From Nansenia antarctica (taxonomy: Eukaryota > Chordata > Actinopteri > Argentiniformes > Microstomatidae), in contig OZ022341.1 of assembly GCA_963989245.1 (NCBI GenBank), forward strand, positions 57,913,128 through 57,977,127: 64,000 bases of DNA, given 5' to 3'. The notes below the pieces were generated by a model. That model made no database searches. It was not told where the DNA came from and was given only the letters and a program-made list of their open reading frames with translations. The number at the start of each line of letters is the position of its first letter. Positions within the stretch are counted from its first letter, which is position 1. Below are positions 56,161 through 64,000 of this stretch, piece after piece. The translations under genes and the position numbers were made by a program.

Positions 56161-59100
56161 CTGTGGATGAAAAAATTAATTGTGTTTCACCATAGAGATA
56201 GGTTGTGTAGAACACAAAGATTAACTTTGGTTTGACTTCCTTACCCATCGTAATGGTAATCTTGGGTGCGATGCTGGGTATATTGCACTTCCAGGTAATG
56301 CAGTTTGGGTGGAAGGTAAGTGGTGTGGAGAGTTGAGCTAGCAGGCTGGAGATCAGGTCGTCATCCCAGGGGTTTGAGACCAGATGTACAGCAGCTGCCC
56401 CTTGAGCTGGACTCATGGGTACATCAATGTTCACCTTTGATCCTGGGTCTGGACTCATGGGGACATCCAAACTGAACTTTGGCTCTGGACTCATTGGGAT
56501 GTCGATACTTTTCTGAGGGAGGAAGTCTGCCCTGTAGGCATGATGGGGACTCATGAAGGCATTAAAGTCCGGCTCAGACACAACCTCTGGGCTTTTGACA
56601 ACCAGCCAACCAAGCTTGGGTGCACACTCTGGACTCATAGGAACATCAAAGGCAGGCATTGGCGATTTCACCGGGCTGATAGAAATATCACATTTTGATT
56701 GAAGGCTGTAACCCTGGCACAGCGACAGACCTCCCTCTGCCCCACGTGTCTGTTCAGGACAGACTGGCTTTGGAGGCTGCTCTGGGCTCACGTAGATCTC
56801 CCAGCCTGGTCCAGTGGTCTTGGGGGGGCTTTTGGGCACTGCCCCCTCAGTGTGGACCAGTGTCTGGTCTCTGAAGGAAAGCATGGCCGGGGGGTGATGC
56901 ACTTCAGTGATGGAACACGCTGCCAGGCTTCGCTGGGCCAGGGCAAGGCCTTCCCCTACAATGGTGCCCTGCTCAGCAAAGCCCTGTGCCCTGCCAGGGC
57001 ACTCGGTTGTTTCAGAGAGCTTGTCATCAGGTGGACTCTGCTCCATGATAGGGCTGTGGGGGGGAAACAATGTGTGATAATCATGCCGTCAACAAGCACT
57101 GCTGATTGAGAGGGAGGTGGGGTTAATTCTACTCTACCTGAGTTTTGTGGGCTGTCGGATGTAAGTGGGGTTTTCTTCGTCACCGACAAAGGTTTGGGGT
57201 AGATCTTGAGTTTCAAAACAAAAGAGAAAAACAAAAACAGCCGTTAGCCAATCACTAAATGTTGAAACAGTAACGACAACGTTTTAGACTAGACCCCCCC
57301 CCCCATACTGTTCCAAACCAGAGACATCCAGCTACCTTGGTCCTGATTAAAGTCCCAGGAATAAGCAGCTTTGTGCTCCGAGGGAGTGGAGACCAGGTCA
57401 GCGGACAGCGCAAAGTCTCTGGTGCTGTTGGGGCAGGCAGCCAGGGAGTTCCCATAGTTGTAGCGTGCTCCCCACATAGTGCTCTCATCACTGATCGTCT
57501 CCAGCGGGGTCTCCTGATCAACGACATACATAGGAAACAGTTAAAAGCCTTGCGTAATACAAAAATAAAAATAACCCTATCAGCAGCATGGTGTTATTGT
57601 GTGATGGATGTGAACATGGGTGTCACCGTGGCGGTCAGTTTTGTACACTTACATTTTGTTTCTCCGGTTTAGATACAGGGATTTCTGCCAGGGCCCTTGC
57701 TGGCTTAGCCTTGTTCACTGAAGGGGCAGCACTGCATTGGGAGCGAGAAAAGCACAATTTAACAAAGCACAATTAAACAATGGACATTTACTTCACAAGC
57801 AAGTGCTATATAGGGGGAAAGGGACCCCAAAGCTTCACACCTGGAGTTCTCCATGTGGTTATCATCCTGAAAGATTGCGAATGGGACAGCAGTGGTGGGC
57901 TTGCTGAGTGAAGAGGCGGCTCCTTTATTTAATGACAAGAGAGAGAACAAACACAGCCTTCATTTACAAACTATTATACGATGAGAAGGAGAAGCCGACA
58001 TACTGAAACAAACATTTTTTTTAGGGTTCAAATGTAAAGGGGCAAATTACCAGTTCTCTGATATCCAGCATCGAAGCTCTTCTCGGCCTGATACATTGAC
58101 ATGCTGCTCAACGGGTCGTCGTGCACAAAGGTTGGAGCCTGGAACATGTCCATGATCACACCTGGAGGAGAAAATATAACAGATTCTGAAAAACACATGT
58201 GAACTGAGAAACAGCAGGTATGGTAATACATGTTTGTATGTGTCCACTATAATAAAACAAAATGTTGTGTGTGGCAGACCGGGCCCTAAGCTAGATAGTG
58301 CAACAAAGGCATTCAAGGCATCTAGATCAAAAAAAGAGGTGGGGACAACATTGTGAACGGTGCCGAAAGAGAGTCCCTACTCACCCAGCGCCTCCAGTGT
58401 GTTGACAGTGGGGGATGGCATCGCTCTAGACGGGGTGGCATGCACCAGTCCCAGAGAAGTGTTAGGAGTGATGTGGGACAGGTTACCGGTCCCTCCCTGT
58501 GACACTGCCAGAGAAAAGAGAGAGACAGAAAGAAAGTGAGTGAGAGAGAGAGGGAGGGGGGAAAGGTGTGAGGATGTGAACGTCCTAATCCCATAACGTA
58601 ACCATGAACATGAACAAACAGGCCAGAGATGGATCTTGACCGTTTACTTACCATCTAATCTGCCTTCCATCTCAGAAGTTTCACTGACAGACACGTCACT
58701 GGAAAGACAAATAAAAAGATTGCAAAACAAGCAGACTGGAAGTATATTCATTTCACCACATTTAGTGGGTGAATCATCCAAATTACTCTGACGAAGCACA
58801 GGCGACACACCCCTATAAATCAGAGACTTCTATAATAAACCTAGTTGAACATTTTAAATCAGCACTTACTTGTCTCTGCCATTGTGCTGCTGGAAACTGC
58901 TGGTGGGGTGGTTCACTGAGCCGCTGAGGTGGGAGCTACTGCTGTGGCGGGGAACTCCACTGTAAGCTTCAGAGCTGTAGGCTGGCTTATGTGGGGCTGT
59001 GTACGAGAGCCCGAAAGGCCTGGGGTTCTGTTCTGGCTTGGCTTGAACCACCAGAGAGGCCTGTAGCAAAGAGGCCTGTGGAGCCACTGCAGATAATGGT

Positions 59101-59460
59101 GCAGTTGGCTGATAATCAGAGAAGTGCCCCGTTGCTTCTGGTCGGCGATGGGAGCGGCTAGGGGCAGTGATTCTGTCCTCTACAGGGCAAGCCTGTCCTG
59201 ACGAGTGAGTGGATCGCCCCATGCTCAGAGTATCTGTGATAGGAGCCCTGAGCCAGTCTTGCTGCATGTGTGACGCAGGGGCCTCTTCTGTCCTCTTCTG
59301 TCCAAGATCCTGTCCACTATTTAGCCTCAAGCCTGGAAGCCGGGATTGGTTGGTTAGGTTGTTTGAGATTGGGGGGTGCCTAAAGGATTGTTGGAGGAAT
59401 CCAGGATTTAGACTGGTTGCAGGTGTACTGGGTCCCTGAAAAAAAGAAAAGAAAATGAAT

Positions 59461-59505
<45 letters not shown>

Positions 59506-61718
59506 ACACGCACACACACACACACACGATATGAGGGTAAGGAGAAATGTGTACCCTCTCACCTGCTGCACTGGTAGAGCACTGGATAAGCTTTCCGTCC
59601 CTGGAGTCCATGCTCCAAGGTCATTATCCAGCTCCTCCAATAGGTGGTTCATCCTGTCGACCCCCTCCTCCTTCTGCCTAATAAGTCTCTGGTGGGCCTC
59701 TGGTCACAGCACACACAATCAAATGTATGTAGAGGTGATACATACATCACAAGCTTTGGTGCATTTCACAATGAAAGGTCACCTGGCCTCCTTAATCTGG
59801 CCTGTAAAGAGCATATACTACACCTTTGACCATATGGTGAAATGCTGTGTTAGAGGATATGTCCCCTCACCAATTATCATAGTGCATCATGCAGATCATA
59901 GTCTAAGTGGTATAGTCTTTACCTTTAGACAGGTTCAATAATAATAAATCATCTTACCAAATGTTCTACGTTCCTCTTCCTGCTTGCGTTTTGCAAAGTA
60001 TCTGTTTGCTCTGACCTCCTCAAAGCACAATTCAGATCCTTCAAGACCAACAAGTTCATTTTGGTCATACATGGGCACGGTCTGCAAGCTTGCAGCTGAG
60101 CCATGATTGTCCTGGTTTAGCCTGGTTTGGCCCACTGAAACTTCGGACCTCGAGATTCTGTGGGAGAGTCACAAAACAATGACTACGAGAGAAAATAATT
60201 ACTTTAGGGACAACACACGTAATGTTAAACGACTTACGTGCGAACTGTTCGGTCTGCAGGCAGTTGGGACAGACCTTCCGGGTCCTGTGACAAAATGTTT
60301 TATTTTTGAGGGATTGTGACACAGAACTGACGATCAACAGAGGAATGTTCTAAACAAACTAGGGAAACTTTCATTTATCTAATCAAAATGTATACCATTT
60401 TTCTAGCAAGACAAAAGGCTGGTTATTCACCTTGCACTGTGGGGCAGACTCTCTGTGGAAATGCATCTGATTGACCAACTGAGAATTCTGAAGAGGATTC
60501 CGCACGCTTTCTATTTTTAAAAACAAATTAAGACAATTTAAAATGTTATGAATTCCATAACTGAATTAATACATTGAAATTCAAGACATATACACATTTT
60601 AAAGTGTCACCTGATGTTCCTGTTTGGCTTCTTGAAGTCCTCTTTTGAAACATCCTGTGAATGCATAATTTATTTTTTATGTGAACATAGAAAAGTGATC
60701 ATAATCTCCCTAAGATTATCAAACTTTCATTTGTTGTAAAATAAGAGTTATTAAATTCAACAAGTGATTAAAATGCAACACGCTGTGTAGTGGTGAAGGT
60801 TACCTGTATTGCTGAAGTACAGTGTCAGCTGGCTTAGCTTGATTTCCCATGGCTGTCTGGTACACAGCGTTAGCCTGTTCAAGCTGACCTCGCTGCTCAA
60901 ACTGTTGGGCCCATGCTACATAGAGGGATGCATCCCTGGTACCGATGCCCTTGCTGTGTATGTAGCTGTAGAGTTGGATGGGCTCCTGATAATAACTTGC
61001 CTGTCACCAAAACAGAAAGAAAGCACATGCACAATTGCGAGAGTATGTTTTGACTATCCTCCTGAGATCAGTATACAGTAATTTGCACGGTATGAGCCTG
61101 GTAAATTCTGGACCAAATAGTGTCGAGTTCAGCTGATTTTTGATTAGTTTCAAACCACATCTGCTCATGACATTGCACTGCGAACGTGTCATCAAACTCA
61201 CACATCTGATGCAGTAGTTAACGTATCGGGTGTCATTGGAGTAGCGCTCGTCTTGCAGAAATCTCTGTACCAGGCGATCCAGCACAAGTGACATCCCATT
61301 GTTGGGATCTCCATCAGATAATCTCTTCTCAAGAAATTCGATAAACCTACAAATGTAAAAGAGAAAATAAAGGAATGCCTTAGAGATAGCCGGAAGTCTT
61401 GTTCGGTTCTTGTTCGCCTATACTACTAGCCTAAAGCTAGCCTATGCTACTAGCTTTATTACTGATGTTCTTCTGAATATGAGCTTACCTGCTCCATTCA
61501 TCTAGGGGGTCATCTCCTGTATAGGTGCTCACACTTTCTTCAAACGTCCTGTAAGACAAATGTGTATGTCAACACCAAAAACAGTATTTCGCAGTGGTAA
61601 ACATTAGCGTTGCTTGCTAATGTTAGCTAGCCATAATAACCGCGGACTACAAGGCTCTGCTAGTTGTTTAGTTTATCTAGCTGGATATAACTTACTGTAA
61701 TTGTGAGGCAACATCCAT
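53434..61718 (-). CDS. bub1: BUB1 mitotic checkpoint serine/threonine kinase, 24 coding exons
   Basis: Kinetochore kinase of the spindle assembly checkpoint (phosphorylates histone H2A, scaffolds BUBR1, MAD1 and PLK1 in vertebrates). Exons, 5' to 3': 61718-61696, 61548-61489, 61346-61202, 61000-60804, 60654-60611, 60510-60431, 60284-60238, 60157-59958, 59699-59563, 59435-58870, 58698-58652, 58504-58385, 58161-58051, 57922-57841, 57731-57653, 57513-57336, 57204-57138, 57053-56245, 56160-56060, 55871-55710, 54517-54360, 54145-53968, 53847-53741, 53629-53434. All have GT/AG ends and sum to 3894 nt (1297 residues). Visible in order: TPR domain (1-150), GLEBS (SELCFEEVRANRY), Mad1-binding motif (SPTVNTLEALG then VIMDMFQAPT), SP-rich exon 18, kinase with LGKGAFATVYQA, HADIKPDN and DLGQSIDM. 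Human BUB1 is 1085 residues. DLGQSIDM argues against BUB1B. Confidence 0.95.
54546..55640. repeat. Interspersed retroelement-like repeat in BUB1 intron 20
   Basis: GGCAAGGTAAATGTATTTAT and ATAGCACATATTCATACAAC at one end and TTAAAAGCTGAACAGAACAT with GAACTGTAAAAAGGCCAGCC at the other form a known type of teleost interspersed repeat, split by the pogo-like MITE at 54709-55430. Exact ends uncertain. Confidence 0.45.
54709..55430 (-). mobile_element. Pogo-like (Tc1/mariner) element in BUB1 intron 20
   Basis: Ends CCGTACTGACCCGAATATAA and TTATATTCGGGTCAATACGG are inverted and flanked by TA on both sides. The minus strand (about 54900-55130) encodes RRSYDANFKTMVVNEAEACR, then AAKKYDITECNVRS, a stop, then AQKDRLKNGNSRRKAYRRLQ. 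This is the helix-turn-helix DNA-binding start of pogo/Tigger-type transposases. The catalytic domain is missing. Confidence 0.8.
56245..57053 (-). CDS. bub1: BUB1 coding exon 18 with repeated VPMSP motifs
   Basis: 809-nt exon, residues about 728-997. Contains YVSPEQPPKP, ISISPVKSP, FDVPMSPE, VVKSPE, FMSPH, IDIPMSPEP, LDVPMSPDP and IDVPMSPA, then NPWDDDLISSLLAQLSTP, which aligns with the conserved NPWDD element before the kinase. The Ser-Pro sites fit proline-directed kinases (inference). The exon largely accounts for the extra length over mammalian BUB1. Confidence 0.92.
59461..59527. repeat. (CA)n microsatellite in BUB1 intron 9
   Basis: About 32 CA units with GCAC interruptions, only about 24 bp from the exon 10 acceptor polypyrimidine tract. 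Confidence 0.95.
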
Positions 61719-61837
61719 GGTGTACCGTGTAGCACAGTTCAATAGTTATCATGTAAAGTCATAAACTTCCTGCCAATATTTCATCAATCTTACGGCGACG
61801 CAGAATGTGGTATTTATTCACTCCATCCGTTCATCAT

Positions 61838-61860
61838 TTCAAATTACGCGCTTAGCCAAT
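61838..61860 (-). promoter_or_regulatory. bub1: CCAAT + CDE/CHR promoter elements of BUB1
   Basis: On the minus strand the order is ATTGG (inverted CCAAT, 61856-61860), AGCGC (CDE-like, 61848-61852), a 4-nt spacer GTAA, then TTTGAA (CHR, 61838-61843), about 120 bp upstream of the BUB1 ATG. A CDE four bases from a CHR is the binding layout of DREAM/MuvB complexes on G2/M genes, with NF-Y at CCAAT. This fits a mitotic gene. Functional use is inferred. Confidence 0.65.
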
Positions 61861-63299
61861 GGAACAGACACAACAAAGACACGCTCGTTTTGCAAGCAGC
61901 AGGCGGACTGCAAGAGGTCAGCCCCAAGGGCGGAGCCGGGGAAGGAGGACAGATAAAGAAAATATCACACAAGATAGATCAGAAAAGTCGAAATTGTTTC
62001 CCTAATTAATAACAACAACAAGAACAATAACAATAATAATAATGGCATTTTTATGTCGTTTTGTTTCTCCCTCAGTATTTATCCACGTCAGTTTCTTATT
62101 TCGCTTTCGATTCCACTCATTATAATATAATAATATGCTGATATTATCTGCCTAGATTGGGCGGGTCTTTTGCTGACAGGCATACACGGGGCAAAACAAT
62201 TGGAAATTAATAGTCTAGCAGCAAGTCCTCAAAAAAGGCTTTAGTTTTCGAGATACCCCTACCCGAGGTAGAGCAAATGACAACAATGATTTTTCTTATC
62301 TTTAGGGTCTCCCATTAATGAAATTGATTGTTGTCAAATTTTATTTTTGGGGAAAAGATGTTTTTTTGGTTGTTCTTTAGAGCTACCCCAATCCCTGAAA
62401 AAGAGCCAAATTAGACCAGGCCGAATATGGGGAAGGTGACAAAAAAGCCCATAACTTGAGAATGATCACTCCTTTCCTCTTCAGATTTGCTGAGGTATGA
62501 ACCAGGTGGTTGTCCTACATCACCAAATAGTCAGACAACTATTTACCTAAATAAATACTGAATTATAGTCCTGTAAACTTAGCTTTAGTTTAGACGGAAA
62601 TTGTACTTTTTGGTGACAGGAACATAGGACTCCATCACTTTTCTCTCATTTATCAGAAAAACAGAAATCCCTGAAAAATATATCATTACTGAATTGTCTA
62701 GGGTGCTATTGAACAATAACCAGTAGTTGTATGGAAATATCTCATACAGTTCTATTGCAAATGAGATTTCTTTAGACATAGGCCTACCTCTTCTCTGATA
62801 CAGTCAAATTCCGAATGGGGGATAAGTGGCATAATAGCCTATAAGTTAAGAATGCTCACTCTGATGGTCATGATATTTGGAGAGGGAAATACCAGGTGGC
62901 TGAACTACATCACCAAATAGTCAGAATAAGAGTAACCCAATAAAATAAAGTTTATTAGTTCTAAATTGCAAGCCTCTAAAACATAGGTGTAAATAGTACA
63001 GGTTTTATTAAAACTGGAACCTTAATTCAAAGTACAGTATAGAAATAATTTTGAAGCTTGACAGTGGAACACTCTCTGCCACTCTGGTTTGAGTGACAGC
63101 TGCATGTTTCAAAACTGTGTAGCCAACTGGGCAGCAGCAGCCATAACATTCTCCATCTCAGAGGGAGAGGGGCTGTGGATTGACAGTTCTGTTCAGATTA
63201 TCACCAATCTAATGACAGATAACAGGTAACACATATGTCCAACTATGATATTAATATGTTGTTGAATATGTTGTTAGATTTGTGAGCTTTTAAACCATA
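61861..63299. other. Region upstream of BUB1, no gene seen
   Basis: Two diverged copies of a segment (about 62438-62545 and 62826-62930) share AGAATG.TCACTC and ACCAGGTGG...CTACATCACCAAATAGTCAGA. AAT-rich patch near 62020. No coding support. Confidence 0.45.
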
Positions 63300-64000
63300 G
63301 TGCAGGCATTCGGATATAGGCAGAGGCTAGCAGAGCCCAGCTTACAAGGACTCAGAACCATACTGAACGTTGCTCAAGGACGAGATGATGAAGTTCATAA
63401 GAGACTATCGCCCCACTCAGATGACATACTGTCCTTCAAGGTCAAGGTTTCATATCACAGGTCATGTCGGGCCAGTTATTCAAGCACACATAACTATACG
63501 CCTACAACCAGTGATCAAGAACCACCCCAGGATCAGTAAAAGACTTAGACTGTCCAGAGACACTAGATTTGACATCCGTAGCTAGTGTTTCATTTGCAGC
63601 CAATGTTTCAATTGCAGCCAGAAAGTCACAAAGAGAGAAGGCCTGACCCCTATATGTACCGGTACAGGTGAAAGTACAAGGTCAAAGGTCCTCAACGCAG
63701 CCTCAGAGAGGTTTGATGAAATAATACATCACCGTATGCTGACCTATGAAGATCTTTTTGCCTATGATGCAAAGTATCACAGAAGTTGCCTAGGACACTA
63801 TCTTTCAGAAAGGAACATTCTAGCAGCTAGAAACAAACATTTAACAGAAAAGAAGTTAAATGAACATGAAAGAGCTTTCATTGAGCTAACTGAAGAATTA
63901 ACTAATTCAAAGCATATGACTGTCACAACACTGAGTGCTGTAACTGAGAGCTATAAAGGAAAACTGAGTACAGCTACAGAACCAACAATGTATAAATCCT
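63300..64000 (+). pseudogene. Broken multicopy-type ORF with Cys/His modules (runs off right edge)
   Basis: The first block (63300-63537) reads RDDEVHKRLSPHSDDILSFK, VKVSYHRSCRASYSS. After a frame change and an in-frame TAG (63586-63588), a block open to the window edge (137 codons) reads CFICSQCFNCSQK, SERFDEIIHHRMLTYEDLFA, YDAKYHRSCLGHYLSERN. Both blocks share a D-E-[x]-H-x-R...K-x-Y-H-R-S-C-x-x-Y module. I do not recognise the named family. Such modules are common in uncharacterised, repeated fish proteins that may be transposon-associated. Coding continues beyond 64000. Confidence 0.5.

Noticed and set aside
53434..61718. BUB1B (BUBR1) instead of BUB1
   Set aside because: The active-site sequences HADIKPDN and ALIDLGQSIDM and the SPTVNT/MDMFQAPT motif are BUB1-specific, and the kinase appears catalytically competent.

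Overview
This window is nuclear DNA of a ray-finned fish, almost certainly a teleost. The evidence is spliced vertebrate genes with consensus GT/AG introns, conserved HTR1E-ZNF292 gene order, typical teleost tRNA-derived SINEs and L2-type LINE tails, many hAT and Harbinger-like elements, and long CA/TG microsatellites. No bacterial, phage or CRISPR content was seen. All three host genes lie on the minus strand.

Region 1 (1-18.3 kb) is the 5' part of ZNF292 (C2H2 zinc-finger transcription factor). Exon 1 is at 18124-18285, exons 2-7 lie between 5567 and 1443, and the large zinc-finger exon starts at 1304 and runs off the left edge. Its introns are packed with nested hAT transposons. One at 6332-10208 carries a complete seven-exon transposase gene (775 codons) with matching terminal repeats and a 5-bp target duplication. 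A second composite (11476-14386) holds hAT inside hAT, the inner one disrupted by a LINE fragment.

Region 2 (18.9-20.2 kb) is HTR1E, a serotonin receptor with an intronless coding region, ending only 673 bp upstream of the ZNF292 start codon. Mammals have the same order.

Region 3 (20.2-53.4 kb) has no host gene that I can support. It holds SINEs, a large palindromic DNA transposon with decayed transposase exons (32.5-36.4 kb), a solo LTR, an L2 3' end, Harbinger-like elements, and a very young LTR retrotransposon of the Ty3/Gypsy type (43275-48634). The two LTRs of that element differ at one position. It has gag and pol, a 5-bp target duplication and an internal lesion in the integrase region. 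Its primer-binding site is complementary to its own LTR, which suggests self-priming.

Region 4 (53.4-61.9 kb) is BUB1, the spindle-checkpoint kinase, modelled here as 24 coding exons that splice to one 1297-residue frame. Upstream is a CCAAT + CDE/CHR cell-cycle promoter signature. A large central exon carries repeated Asp-Val-Pro-Met-Ser-Pro motifs.

Region 5 (61.9-64 kb) is intergenic sequence, followed by a broken multicopy-type ORF with Cys/His modules that continues off the right edge.

The three host genes have unrelated jobs (neuronal or developmental transcription, serotonin signalling, mitosis). The biological interest lies mainly in the transposable elements and in fish-specific features of BUB1.
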